A stretch of 64,000 nucleotides of DNA from assembly GCA_024637295.1 (NCBI GenBank), contig JAGXFL010000006.1, positions 1 through 64,000 of the forward strand, given 5' to 3'. Position 1 is the first letter of the stretch. Every line of letters begins with the position of its first letter. Of this stretch, positions 34,992-43,519 are shown in pieces. The notes under the pieces are model-generated. The model ran no database searches. It had not been told where the DNA came from and saw only the letters and a list, made by a program, of their open reading frames with translations. The stretch comes from Sulfuricurvum sp. (GTDB taxonomy: Bacteria > Campylobacterota > Campylobacteria > Campylobacterales > Sulfurimonadaceae). The translations under genes were made by a program, and so were the position numbers.

Positions 34992-35241
34992 AATCGAGAT
35001 TAAAAAATCGGCGACGAAAGAGATCGAAGATCTCCCTTCGGTAATTTTAAAAAGAGTTGTTTCTCATATCCAAAAACTTGCTAATGATCCTAGACCTCTT
35101 GGATGTAAAAAACTGAGTGGTGAAGAAAAATATCGTATTAGGATTGGAAATTATCGTATTTTATATGAGATCAACGATGAAATAGTGACGGTGTATGTCG
35201 TTAAAGTGGCGCACCGAAAAGAAGTTTATCGGATGCTTTAG
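34978..35241 (+). CDS. RelE/ParE-family toxin
   Basis: An 87-residue RelE-like toxin: YKIEIKKSATKEIEDLP at the start, then ANDPRPLGCKKLSG, YRIRIGNYRILYEI and a final VVKVAHRKEVYRML. The arrangement GxYRIxYxI and C-terminal HRKEVY are typical of RelE mRNA interferases, so ribosome-dependent mRNA cleavage is the likely action, although ParE-type gyrase inhibition cannot be excluded. It is paired with the preceding RHH antitoxin. Confidence 0.88.
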   Translation: MASYKIEIKKSATKEIEDLPSVILKRVVSHIQKLANDPRPLGCKKLSGEEKYRIRIGNYRILYEINDEIVTVYVVKVAHRKEVYRML

Positions 35242-35256
35242 GGTTAGATGAGTACT

Positions 35257-35285
35257 GTTCATCCTTCGACAGGCTCAGGGCGAAC
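35257..35285. repeat. Dispersed-type palindromic repeat (CTTCGACAGGCTCAGGG type)
   Basis: The sequence GTTCATCCTTCGACAG continues to GGCGAAC and folds into an imperfect stem (GTTC/GAAC, TCCT/AGGG). The same wording occurs as a dispersed element in many unrelated bacterial genomes, from general knowledge. It fills the gap between the toxin gene and the convergent pepA stop and could act as a bidirectional terminator. Confidence 0.55.
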
Positions 35286-35288
35286 GGC

Positions 35289-36710
35289 TTATTTGCAGTA
35301 CTGCATTAGCCACTCAAGTGTCATACGTACACCTGCACCTGTACCGCCATAGGTATGGACATCCCATGCGCTCTCGGTATACGCAGAGCCTGCGATGTCG
35401 AAGTGGACCCATTTGTCTTTCATGTCTTCATCGATGAAGTTATCAAGGAAGAGGGCGGCTGTGATGGCTCCGCCATATGGTTTGCTCGATACGTTACACA
35501 CGTCGGCAAGATCGCTTTTGATCAGTTTTTTGAGCTGACGGTTAAACGGTAAGATACCGCAGTATTCGCCTGCAAAGCTTCCTGCATCGACAAAAGAGCG
35601 TTTTAGCTCTTCATTGTGACCCATCACACCCGTCGTATAGGGTCCAAGAGCGACCATACACGCACCTGTTAGGGTTGCATAGTCGAAGATATAGTCCGCT
35701 TTGACATATTCTTGCGCATAGCCCAGTACATCGGCTAGGACAAGGCGTCCTTCCGCATCGGTGTTACGTACTTCGATAGTCTTGCCATTTTTGGCGCGGA
35801 GGACATCGTCCGGTTTATAGGCATTTCCACCGATCATGTTTTCAACGGCTCCGACAAAAGCGTGAACTTCAATGTCAAGTTTTAGCTCACTGATGGCTTT
35901 GATCATCCCCATAACGGCGCAGCCACCTGCTTTATCCATCTTCATCGTGACCATGGAAGTCGCGGCTTTTAGACTAAGTCCGCCGCTATCGTAGGTGAGC
36001 CCTTTGCCTACCAGGGTGATGACTTTTTTCGGGTTATTTGGTTTATAGGCCAAGTGGATCAAACGAGGAGGATTGACAGAAGCTCTACCAACGGCGATCA
36101 TCGCATTCATCTTCTCGTCTTCCAACCCGTTGGTATCCAAAATAGTACATTCCAAGTTGTTACTGTCCGCTAAACTTTGTGCTGTGACTGCCATTGCTTG
36201 AGGTGTCATGTCATAGGGAGTCTGATTGACCAGATCACGCACGAAATTAGTTGCTTTAGAGATAATGAGGGTTTGATTTAGGATGGATTGAAAGTGATCA
36301 AAATCGTATTGGCTATTGTAAGCGAAAAATAGAGTTTGTAATGATGGGGTTTTTGGCTTTGATTTGTAATCTTGAAAACTGTATCCACCTAAAAGGATAC
36401 CTTCGAGGGCAGCATGAAAATAGGCCTCTTTTGGGACGCACAGTTTTGCACTGGTATAGTTTGTATTTTGGAGTGCTTTGATGACCGATGTCATTGCCAT
36501 ACGGTATTCGTCATTGGATTCATCATCTAAACCGCACACGATCAATGTATGTTCGTGTAGAAGACAAATTTGTTCACTTTTACCTTCAAACTTTGCCATG
36601 GACAATAGAGGTGCATACGTATGAGACTCTAGTTGTGCGGGAGTGACAAATTCAATAGTGATGTCAGCAACGATGGAGGATAGGGATTGATTATAAAGTT
36701 CGACGTTCAC
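35289..36710 (-). CDS. pepA: Leucyl aminopeptidase (M17)
   Basis: A 473-residue M17 aminopeptidase that needs two metal ions and forms hexamers. The signature NTDAEGRLVLADVL is intact, and the metal-binding Lys/Asp segments GKGLTYDSGGLSLK and MKMDKAGG are present. I use the GTG at 36710 (VNVELYNQSL) as start because GGAG lies 7 nt upstream; this places it 20 nt inside the end of dedA. It is the last gene of the long minus-strand run that begins with folD. Confidence 0.93.
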   Translation of the reverse strand: MNVELYNQSLSSIVADITIEFVTPAQLESHTYAPLLSMAKFEGKSEQICLLHEHTLIVCGLDDESNDEYRMAMTSVIKALQNTNYTSAKLCVPKEAYFHAALEGILLGGYSFQDYKSKPKTPSLQTLFFAYNSQYDFDHFQSILNQTLIISKATNFVRDLVNQTPYDMTPQAMAVTAQSLADSNNLECTILDTNGLEDEKMNAMIAVGRASVNPPRLIHLAYKPNNPKKVITLVGKGLTYDSGGLSLKAATSMVTMKMDKAGGCAVMGMIKAISELKLDIEVHAFVGAVENMIGGNAYKPDDVLRAKNGKTIEVRNTDAEGRLVLADVLGYAQEYVKADYIFDYATLTGACMVALGPYTTGVMGHNEELKRSFVDAGSFAGEYCGILPFNRQLKKLIKSDLADVCNVSSKPYGGAITAALFLDNFIDEDMKDKWVHFDIAGSAYTESAWDVHTYGGTGAGVRMTLEWLMQYCK

Positions 36711-37284
36711 GGCGTTTCTCCAATAGATTAGATTCAATTCGTTTAAAGGTCAAGATAATACCTCCAATGAGGATTATCAGTAATGGCATTGCAAAATACC
36801 AATGGGCTTTTCCCCATTGAATTGCTGCTAGTATCTCCGCTCCAAAGTAGTAAGCAGGAATGATCGTTGCAGCGGCCCAGAATAATGCACTCATGAAATT
36901 GATAAATGCAAATTTCTTTCCTGAGTATTTGGTCAGTCCTATTGCCATAGGAATGGCAGTGCGTAAACCGATCATATAGCGCTGGACGAAAATGATCGGC
37001 CATCCGTATTTTTTAATAAGCAGATGAGCGATTGCAAACTTACGGCGATGTGTATGCAATTGTGTATGAATATATCGTTTATTAAAGCGTCCGATATAAA
37101 AATAAATTTGATCTCCGGCAAAACCTCCCGCTGCTCCTACAAGCAAAGCAATAGGGAGAAACATATCTCCAGTGTGGGACATGATTCCGGCCATGATAAG
37201 GCCCAATTCTCCCTCAAGGATACTCCAGGCAAAGAGGACGATGTAACCGTACTCTTTGAGCCATTCTAAAAAAAGTTCTTCCAC
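36691..37284 (-). CDS. DedA-family membrane protein
   Basis: A 197-residue DedA/VTT-fold protein. The family motifs are visible: EGELGLIMAG near residue 25, GAAGGFAGDQIYFYIGR near 50-66 and FVQRYMIGLRTAIPMAIGLTKYS near 100-120, with four to five hydrophobic segments. DedA proteins are lipid scramblases or flippases, some handling undecaprenyl phosphate. dedA next to pepA is conserved in Campylobacter as I recall. Its end overlaps the pepA start by 20 nt. Confidence 0.85.
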   Translation of the reverse strand: MEELFLEWLKEYGYIVLFAWSILEGELGLIMAGIMSHTGDMFLPIALLVGAAGGFAGDQIYFYIGRFNKRYIHTQLHTHRRKFAIAHLLIKKYGWPIIFVQRYMIGLRTAIPMAIGLTKYSGKKFAFINFMSALFWAAATIIPAYYFGAEILAAIQWGKAHWYFAMPLLIILIGGIILTFKRIESNLLEKRRERRTL

Positions 37285-37296
37285 TAATAGCCTTAA

Positions 37297-38493
37297 TCAA
37301 TCAAATTTGAGCAGTTCTTTTGCTTGAATCATGTCTTTGTCTCCACGTCCGGAAACATTTACGATGATTGTTTTTCCTTTTATATCATCCATCTTTTTAA
37401 GATAGGCTATTGCGTGTGCTGATTCAAACGCAGGGATGATCCCTTCTGCACGGCTGAGCCATACAAAAGCATCCAGCGCTTCTTCATCCGTGATATTATC
37501 GTACCGTACAGTTTCATTCTCTTTGTGAAATGCGTGTTCAGGTCCAATACCCGGATAATCCAAACCTGCAGATATAGAGTGTGCTTCGAGTATTTGACCA
37601 TCATCGTCTTGAAGTAAATAGCTCATTTGCCCATGCAGAACTCCCGGACGCCCTTTGAGCAGGGAACAGCCGTGCTTATCGGTCTCAACACCTAAACCGC
37701 CGGCTTCAATACCGATACACTGAACCTCTTTGTCTTCCAAAAAGTGCTGGAAAGTTCCGATCGCATTAGAGCCTCCACCGATACACGCGATCACGTAATC
37801 GGGAAGTTTTCCCTCTTTTTGTAAAATCTGTGCTCTAGCTTCACATCCGATGATCGCTTGAAAATCACGTACCATCATAGGGTAGGGGTGAGGACCTGCA
37901 ACGGTACCGATGATGTAAAAAGTATCGCGTGCATGGGTGACCCAATGGCGGATAGCATCGTTCATCGCATCTTTGAGAGTTTTTGATCCACTTTGTACCG
38001 CATGGACCTTTGCACCCAGTAACTTCATACGAAATACATTGAGCTCTTGACGTGCAACGTCCTTTGCTCCCATGAATATCTCACATTCCAATCCCAGCAA
38101 TGCACAAATAGTTGCGGTCGCAACGCCATGCTGTCCCGCACCGGTTTCGGCAATCACTTTTTTCTTTCCGAGTCTCTTTGCCATGAGCCCTTGAGCAATG
38201 ACGTTATTGACTTTATGCGCACCGGTATGATTTAGGTCTTCGCGTTTGAGATAGATCTTTGCACCTAACTCATCTGAGAGATTGGCGGCATAATACAAGG
38301 GGCTTGGGCGTCCAACGTAATCGGTTAGATACCCATCGACCTCTTTCCAAAAGGTTTCATCAAAACGGATCTCTTCATACGCTTTTTCAAGTTCTAAAAG
38401 AGCCGGCATCAGTGTCTCAGGGACATAGCGTCCTCCGAAAATACCGAAATGTCCATTTTGCGGATCAAATTTTGATGGTGATGGTATGTACAT
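37297..38493 (-). CDS. trpB: Tryptophan synthase beta chain
   Basis: A 398-residue PLP enzyme that joins indole and serine to make tryptophan. The Lys-PLP segment [11 protein letters not shown], the phosphate loop GGGSNAIG and the AETGAGQHG block are intact, so it is the TrpB1 type that pairs with TrpA. trpA is not adjacent. The ATG at 38493 shares its A with the TGA stop of apt (TGATG), giving coupled translation; a TTG one codon upstream is less likely. It sits between apt and dedA. Confidence 0.95.
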   Translation of the reverse strand: MYIPSPSKFDPQNGHFGIFGGRYVPETLMPALLELEKAYEEIRFDETFWKEVDGYLTDYVGRPSPLYYAANLSDELGAKIYLKREDLNHTGAHKVNNVIAQGLMAKRLGKKKVIAETGAGQHGVATATICALLGLECEIFMGAKDVARQELNVFRMKLLGAKVHAVQSGSKTLKDAMNDAIRHWVTHARDTFYIIGTVAGPHPYPMMVRDFQAIIGCEARAQILQKEGKLPDYVIACIGGGSNAIGTFQHFLEDKEVQCIGIEAGGLGVETDKHGCSLLKGRPGVLHGQMSYLLQDDDGQILEAHSISAGLDYPGIGPEHAFHKENETVRYDNITDEEALDAFVWLSRAEGIIPAFESAHAIAYLKKMDDIKGKTIIVNVSGRGDKDMIQAKELLKFD

Positions 38494-39041
38494 CAATCGA
38501 CTCCGATAACGGTGTAAACAGGAACGACTTCAGAGAGTTTTTTCTGACCATCTAAAAAATCCAAGCCCATGATAAAGCAGGCTTCAACACACGTAGCTCC
38601 TACTTTATTGATCAAACTTGCTGCCGCATAGGCTGTTCCGCCTGTTGCGATGAGATCGTCAATGAGCAAGACTTGTGGATTTTCGACATTTGAAAAGGCA
38701 TCGATGTGTACTTCTACTTCATCAACACCGTATTCAAGGGAATATTTTTCAGAGACGGTTGTGTATGGCAGTTTCCCTTTTTTACGAATAGGGATAAATC
38801 CGACACCTAGCATCTGTGCCAGTGCAGCTCCAAAAATAAAACCTCGAGCATCGATTCCGGCAATATGGGTAAGATTATAGCTACTGTAGCGATCATGCAA
38901 ATGTTTCATCAACACTCCATAGGCATTTTTATCGGACAGTAATGTCGTAATGTCTTTAAAGACAATACCCGGTTTTGGAAAATCGTGAATATCACGAATG
39001 GAATCCATTATAATAGTTCTGTCATGTTCATTTAGTGTCAT
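38493..39041 (-). CDS. apt: Adenine phosphoribosyltransferase
   Basis: A 182-residue purine salvage enzyme: adenine plus PRPP gives AMP. The PRPP motif [14 protein letters not shown] (about 125-138) and the N-terminal [15 protein letters not shown] are diagnostic. The first 10 residues extend beyond the usual start; MDSIRDIH at residue 12 is an alternative. It is followed by trpB with a 1-nt overlap and preceded by a coiled-coil protein. Confidence 0.93.
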   Translation of the reverse strand: MTLNEHDRTIIMDSIRDIHDFPKPGIVFKDITTLLSDKNAYGVLMKHLHDRYSSYNLTHIAGIDARGFIFGAALAQMLGVGFIPIRKKGKLPYTTVSEKYSLEYGVDEVEVHIDAFSNVENPQVLLIDDLIATGGTAYAAASLINKVGATCVEACFIMGLDFLDGQKKLSEVVPVYTVIGVD

Positions 39042-39059
39042 AAAAATCCTTTAGTTAAA

Positions 39060-39392
39060 TTATATAAGTGCGTCGATACGCCCTTCAAGCTCTGCAATTT
39101 TGTTTTGGAAGCGATCGGTATCGATTCGGTATTTTGAGTTTCGTTGCTTCAGTGTTTTAATTTCGTTACGCAAGTTATTGAGTTCTTCACTGAGAATATC
39201 TACGTTGCCAAGTGCGCGCTGCAATTGTATTTGGTACTTTCGTATTAGAATTTCTGCTTCACGAAGCGTTAGTTTCATCATTTCGCTTGAACGCTGTTCT
39301 TTGACCGTTATGCTGCGAAAATAAAACATCTTGACTAAGAAAAAGAGAGCTCCTAGTGTTACAACCGTAAGCAATGACCACTCAAAAAACAT
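39060..39392 (-). CDS. Small membrane-anchored coiled-coil protein, unknown
   Basis: A 110-residue protein with one N-terminal TM helix (residues 5-23) and a long coiled coil (about 35-108) with heptads such as LSEELNNLRNEIKTLKQR. The topology (short N-terminus, cytoplasmic coiled coil) recalls RmuC- or YhcB-like anchors but no family is recognised. It lies 3 nt after rpiB and 18 nt before apt, so it is probably in the same transcript. Confidence 0.75.
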   Translation of the reverse strand: MFFEWSLLTVVTLGALFFLVKMFYFRSITVKEQRSSEMMKLTLREAEILIRKYQIQLQRALGNVDILSEELNNLRNEIKTLKQRNSKYRIDTDRFQNKIAELEGRIDALI

Positions 39393-39395
39393 TAT

Positions 39396-39833
39396 TTATC
39401 CTTTGATCGCTTCGATTTTATCAACACGCCCGCAATGTCGGCCACCTTCAAATGTCCCTGCAATCCATGCATCGAGGATTGATTCCGCTACTCCCTGACC
39501 GACAATACGCTCTCCAAAACACAAGACATTGGCGTCATTGTGCCCACGTGCTACTGTCGCGGTATAAGCATCATGGCACAGTGCCGCGCGGATACCGTGA
39601 AAACGGTTGGCCGCCATCGACATACCGATACCCGATCCACAGATCAAGATACCCTGTGAAGCAGTATCACTTAATACATGCTCACATACTTTGACGGCAT
39701 AGTCAGGATAATCGACTCTCTCTTTGTCAAAGGGACCAAGATCAATAACCTCATGTCCTTTTTTACGCAAAAGTTCAACGGTAAAGTCTTTGAGATCGAT
39801 TCCGGCATGATCGGTTGCAATGTAAAATTTCAT
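39396..39833 (-). CDS. rpiB: Ribose-5-phosphate isomerase B
   Basis: A 145-residue RpiB/LacAB-type isomerase that interconverts ribose 5-phosphate and ribulose 5-phosphate. The N-terminal ATDHAGIDLK, the cysteine motif GILICGSGIGMSMAANR and HNDANVLCFGERI are intact. It lies in the folD-pepA run, 10 nt after the M50 protease gene. Confidence 0.94.
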   Translation of the reverse strand: MKFYIATDHAGIDLKDFTVELLRKKGHEVIDLGPFDKERVDYPDYAVKVCEHVLSDTASQGILICGSGIGMSMAANRFHGIRAALCHDAYTATVARGHNDANVLCFGERIVGQGVAESILDAWIAGTFEGGRHCGRVDKIEAIKG

Positions 39834-39843
39834 TCTTTTCCTT

Positions 39844-40521
39844 CTAACTGAGCAATAGATTAAGTAGTGTTGACACAGGCCACATAAGCAACGGGATTTT
39901 CAGCGGTGTCATTAAAATGAGGATAATAACAATCATTCCATAAGGTTCGGCTTTAGCGAAAAATTCAGCGACTTTAAAAATACGAAATTTCATAGCCAAA
40001 TAGCTAATAAAATGGGCTCCGTCAAAGCTGGGTATAGGCAAAAGGTTCAATACGGCCAGAACTACATTGATTTTAACCAGTGAAATGGTTAACATCAGCG
40101 AAAATACATACATAAGATTTTCTTGTGCAGTTGGTTCGTGCATTGAACTGAGGATAACTGAAAACAAAGTCGCTAAAAATAAATTGTATACGATACCTGC
40201 CAAACTTACCTGCATGGCGGCATTATAACCGCCATTACGGATGACGGTGTGCATATTGACAGGGACAGGTTTCGCCCATCCGAATAAAAAACCGCTTGAA
40301 GCACCCAATAGCATAGGTAAAAAATAGGTCATCAGAGGAACAAGAACGGACCCGATAGGATCAATATGAACCAGTGGATTGATACTTAGACGGCCATTTT
40401 GTTTAGCCGTCATATCTCCATATTTATAAGCAACCCAGCCGTGCATGATCTCATGACCGATGATGGCTATGAGCAGTGCAATGATAGAGGCTGGAATACC
40501 TAGGAGATCAATAAAGTTCAT
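39844..40521 (-). CDS. Site-2 protease family (M50) membrane metalloprotease
   Basis: A 225-residue integral membrane protease. The zinc motif HEIMH (residues 23-27) lies in the first TM helix, and the third ligand is in LLPIPSFDGAHF; four or five further TM segments follow. No PDZ domain is present, so it belongs to the short S2P group, as in many Campylobacterota. Substrates unknown. It overlaps lepB by 14 nt. Confidence 0.88.
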   Translation of the reverse strand: MNFIDLLGIPASIIALLIAIIGHEIMHGWVAYKYGDMTAKQNGRLSINPLVHIDPIGSVLVPLMTYFLPMLLGASSGFLFGWAKPVPVNMHTVIRNGGYNAAMQVSLAGIVYNLFLATLFSVILSSMHEPTAQENLMYVFSLMLTISLVKINVVLAVLNLLPIPSFDGAHFISYLAMKFRIFKVAEFFAKAEPYGMIVIILILMTPLKIPLLMWPVSTLLNLLLS

Positions 40522-41326
40522 TGTCTTTTGCGTCTTCTATGATTCGTTGTGCTACCGCACGCTCCAATGGCTCTTTTTGCTCTAGATCATACGGAGTCTT
40601 GCCGATACGATCCCAACGTACTACGTAATTGTCATCGATACTGAAGTAGACAAACCATGGTGTACCTTCAATCAAACCGTAGGGAACAGCTCCCCAAAAA
40701 CGGCTGTCATTGGAGTGGTCACGGTTATCCCCCATCATAAAGTATTGTCCATTGGGAACAACAATATGAGTTGTATTGAAGATTTCAGCAGGAAAAACAC
40801 CGTTGTCAACAATATTCTCATCGTGGTGTATACCATGGTGTTCGAGTGTATAGGGATCTTTGACCCAAAGTTGACCGTCAATATCTTTGAGCTCATAAGC
40901 TGCAAACACTTTTTTAGTATACTCATTGCCTTCTCGCGGATGAAGGTACAAGATTTTGTCCATCACAAACAGCTCATCACCCGGTAATGCGACACATCGT
41001 TTCACATAGTGCAGTTTAGTGTCATTTGGATAGCGGAAGATGACAATATCACCCCGTTTTGGCTCATCACCATTAATAATGTGTCCATCAGTCCCGGGTA
41101 CCAGAGGGATCTCAAGGAATGGGATATGGGGTGTAGAGATGCCGTAGGCGAACTTTTTGGCAAAAAGATGATCGCCGATCAAGAGTGAATCTTTCATCGA
41201 ACCACTAGGGATACGAAAGGCTTGAGCGATAAAAAATATCACAAATAAAACGATGATGATAGTCCCCGTCCATGTGTTGGAAAAATGGTATGTTTTTACG
41301 AGACTATCGAGAATTCTTTTCTTCAT
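40508..41326 (-). CDS. lepB: Signal peptidase I
   Basis: A 272-residue LepB that cuts signal peptides of exported proteins. One TM helix (about 22-35) is followed by the catalytic Ser43 in IPSGSM and the Lys-containing segment YVKRCVALPGDEL; the late block MGDNRDHSNDSRFWG is also typical. It overlaps folD by 4 nt (ATGA) and the M50 protease gene by 14 nt. The folD-lepB pair is also found in Campylobacter, to my recollection. Confidence 0.94.
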   Translation of the reverse strand: MKKRILDSLVKTYHFSNTWTGTIIIVLFVIFFIAQAFRIPSGSMKDSLLIGDHLFAKKFAYGISTPHIPFLEIPLVPGTDGHIINGDEPKRGDIVIFRYPNDTKLHYVKRCVALPGDELFVMDKILYLHPREGNEYTKKVFAAYELKDIDGQLWVKDPYTLEHHGIHHDENIVDNGVFPAEIFNTTHIVVPNGQYFMMGDNRDHSNDSRFWGAVPYGLIEGTPWFVYFSIDDNYVVRWDRIGKTPYDLEQKEPLERAVAQRIIEDAKDNELY

Positions 41327-42183
41327 ATGTTACGCTCTTTTGCATGGTTTTGTGCGGCTTTTAGGGTGTTAGATAGAAGCATCGCGATGGTCATAGGACC
41401 TACACCGCCAGGTACTGGGGTAATATACGATGTTTTAGGAGCAACGGCATCGTAATCGACATCGCCGACAAGTCGTCCGTCATTGGTACGGTTGATCCCG
41501 ATGTCGATAACAATACATCCCTCTTTGACCATGTCCTCTTTGATGAGATTGATAACCCCTGCACCTACGAGTAAAATGTCTGCTTGCAGGGTATGTGCTT
41601 TGAGGTCTTTGGTCTGAATATGAGTCACAGTCACCGTTGCATGGGCATTTAACAGTAATGCTGCCATCGGTTTTCCAACGATGTTAGAAGCACCGACGAT
41701 GACGGCATCTTTGCCTCTTGGATTGATGTTATACTCGTTGAGCAGGTGCATGACACCAAGAGGAGTACAGGGGACAAACCCATCTAACCCTGTTGTCAGC
41801 CGCCCGACATTGTAGGGGTGAAAACCATCAACATCTTTGTTAGGTGCAACAACTTCGAGGATCTTGGTAGTGTCAATATGGCTTGGAAGGGGAAGCTGTA
41901 TCAAAATACCGTCAATATTGGGATTGTCATTCATCATTTGGATGGTTTTGATAATAGCATCTTGAGAAATATCGTCGGGCATTTCATGGGTCACAGAGTA
42001 AAATCCTGCGCGGTCACATGCTTTTTTTTTCATCCCGACATAGGCTTGGCTAGCAGGATCATGCCCAACCAAGATCACGGCTAAACCGGGGACATTTCCC
42101 GTACGATTTTTAAGCTCTTTTGCTTCTAGAGCGACTTGCTCTTCGATTTTTTTGGCTAAGGATTTACCGTCTAATAACTGCAT
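41323..42183 (-). CDS. folD: Methylenetetrahydrofolate dehydrogenase/cyclohydrolase
   Basis: A 286-residue bifunctional FolD, interconverting 5,10-methylene-, methenyl- and 10-formyl-tetrahydrofolate with NADP. The substrate segments GLAVILVGHDPASQAYVGMKKKAC and PLPSHID, the NADP-binding GASNIVGKP and the C-terminal TPVPGGVGPMTIAML are intact. It is the first gene of the minus-strand run. The 63-nt gap to the divergent cytochrome gene must hold both promoters. Confidence 0.95.
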   Translation of the reverse strand: MQLLDGKSLAKKIEEQVALEAKELKNRTGNVPGLAVILVGHDPASQAYVGMKKKACDRAGFYSVTHEMPDDISQDAIIKTIQMMNDNPNIDGILIQLPLPSHIDTTKILEVVAPNKDVDGFHPYNVGRLTTGLDGFVPCTPLGVMHLLNEYNINPRGKDAVIVGASNIVGKPMAALLLNAHATVTVTHIQTKDLKAHTLQADILLVGAGVINLIKEDMVKEGCIVIDIGINRTNDGRLVGDVDYDAVAPKTSYITPVPGGVGPMTIAMLLSNTLKAAQNHAKERNI

Positions 42184-42246
42184 TTAGTCACCGTCAAATT
42201 GTTTTAGGGTATGATACCGACAAAAGACTAACAATTGGTTAAAGGG

Positions 42247-42615
42247 ATGATGTTGAGAGCACTGTTTGCTTTGTTGATCGGGATACAGGTTTTTGGTGCT
42301 GCCACCTTTATTACCAAAGAAGAGTATGCCGCAGGTTTGTACCATAATCCAAGAGGAATCGGATGTCAGCAATGTCATGGAGAATCGGGTGAAGGACGGC
42401 GTATCGCCGAGTATAAAAACAAAGGCGAAAGAAAAGTATTTGAGGGAACACCAATCAATAAAATACCGTTTTCACTGTTTTACCGTGCGGTGAGCAGTAA
42501 AATCATCGGAATGCCGCGGTATTATTTGACCGATACTGAGATTCAAACCCTTTATTATTATCTCCATAGAGAAGAGTTTAAACGTGCTGCTCAAAAACAT
42601 CGAAAATCTCAATAA
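42247..42615 (+). CDS. Small monohaem cytochrome c
   Basis: A protein of about 122 residues with a signal peptide (cut likely after VFGA) and one haem c site CQQCH near residue 40. A Met ligand may be in IGMPRYYLTD. It is probably a periplasmic electron carrier. The start is uncertain: ATG 42247 and 42250 lie almost on top of the AAAGGG site, and TTG 42253 has the best spacing. It overlaps the following CitE-like gene by 32 nt. Divergent from folD. Confidence 0.8.
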   Translation: MMLRALFALLIGIQVFGAATFITKEEYAAGLYHNPRGIGCQQCHGESGEGRRIAEYKNKGERKVFEGTPINKIPFSLFYRAVSSKIIGMPRYYLTDTEIQTLYYYLHREEFKRAAQKHRKSQ

Positions 42616-43519
42616 TCTCATTGAAACTCGTGATTTAATTGCTTTAGATCGCATGGCGGTTCCCGTACTTAGAAGTCAAAATTCTTCACTCTCTTTTCGC
42701 TCATGTTTGATGCTTTCAACGCATAATATTAAGCACCTTTTGAAAATTCCCTCTTTAAATGCTGAATGTATTATTCTCAATCTTGAAGATGGCGTGAGCA
42801 CAGAACAAAAGCCGTATGCATTGCGACTGTGTGCTATGGCACTTGCAGCCCATCCACAGTTGGACAAAAAACTGGTCGTACGTATCAATGCACTGGATGA
42901 GGGGGGAGTAGAAGAGATCGCGTATCTGAACACTTTTATGCCCGATGCGATTCGTATCCCTAAAATCCGTTGTGTTGAAGAGGTACAAAAAGCTCTTGAA
43001 CTGATTGATGAGAACATCGAAGTCCATCTCTCTATTGAGACCAAAGAAGCATGGCTCGCATTAGGGACATTAGCGTGTCATCCACGAGTTAAAGCGTACT
43101 ATTTAGGGGTGTTGGATCTATTTGCCGATTTGGGGCTATCACAGAGTCTTCTGACCACTGAAAACCCTACGATTCAGTACATGTTGTCCCATTTTATGAT
43201 GACTGCCAGAGCTTGCGGCGTGAAGCCTGTATCGTTTGTCTATCAAGACTATAAAAACAGCGGCGGATTTAGAAATTGGCTGGAATTGGAAAAGTCAATC
43301 GGATTAGATGCCAAGGGGTGCATCACCCCTGACCAAGTCAATGCTGTCAATGAAGTCTTCGGTGTCAACGATAGCGAGATACAGCGATGCGAAACAATTG
43401 TAAGATTGTTTGAAGACAATGAAGCCAAAGGGATAACAGGATTTGTAGATGAACGGTACGGATTTATCGATGAACCGATCTATAAGGGTGCCTTGGCAGT
43501 AATTAAGCGTTTATTGTAA
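42584..43519 (+). CDS. HpcH/HpaI (CitE-like) aldolase/lyase
   Basis: A 311-residue TIM-barrel protein of the CitE/HpcH group. Key blocks are RSCLMLSTHN at the start, AECIILNLEDGVSTEQK (Glu/Asp for Mg and CoA binding), KLVVRINALDEGG (catalytic Arg) and AIRIPKI. Family members cleave or form citryl-, malyl- or related CoA esters. No citD, citF or other citrate lyase gene is near, so it is not part of a classical citrate lyase; the substrate is unknown. It overlaps the cytochrome c gene by 32 nt and the convergent TonB-like gene by 9 nt. Confidence 0.8.
   Translation: MLLKNIENLNNLIETRDLIALDRMAVPVLRSQNSSLSFRSCLMLSTHNIKHLLKIPSLNAECIILNLEDGVSTEQKPYALRLCAMALAAHPQLDKKLVVRINALDEGGVEEIAYLNTFMPDAIRIPKIRCVEEVQKALELIDENIEVHLSIETKEAWLALGTLACHPRVKAYYLGVLDLFADLGLSQSLLTTENPTIQYMLSHFMMTARACGVKPVSFVYQDYKNSGGFRNWLELEKSIGLDAKGCITPDQVNAVNEVFGVNDSEIQRCETIVRLFEDNEAKGITGFVDERYGFIDEPIYKGALAVIKRLL

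Noticed and set aside
42584-43519. Citrate lyase beta subunit (citE)
   Set aside because: No citD, citF, citC or citX in the window; only the family, not the complex, is supported.
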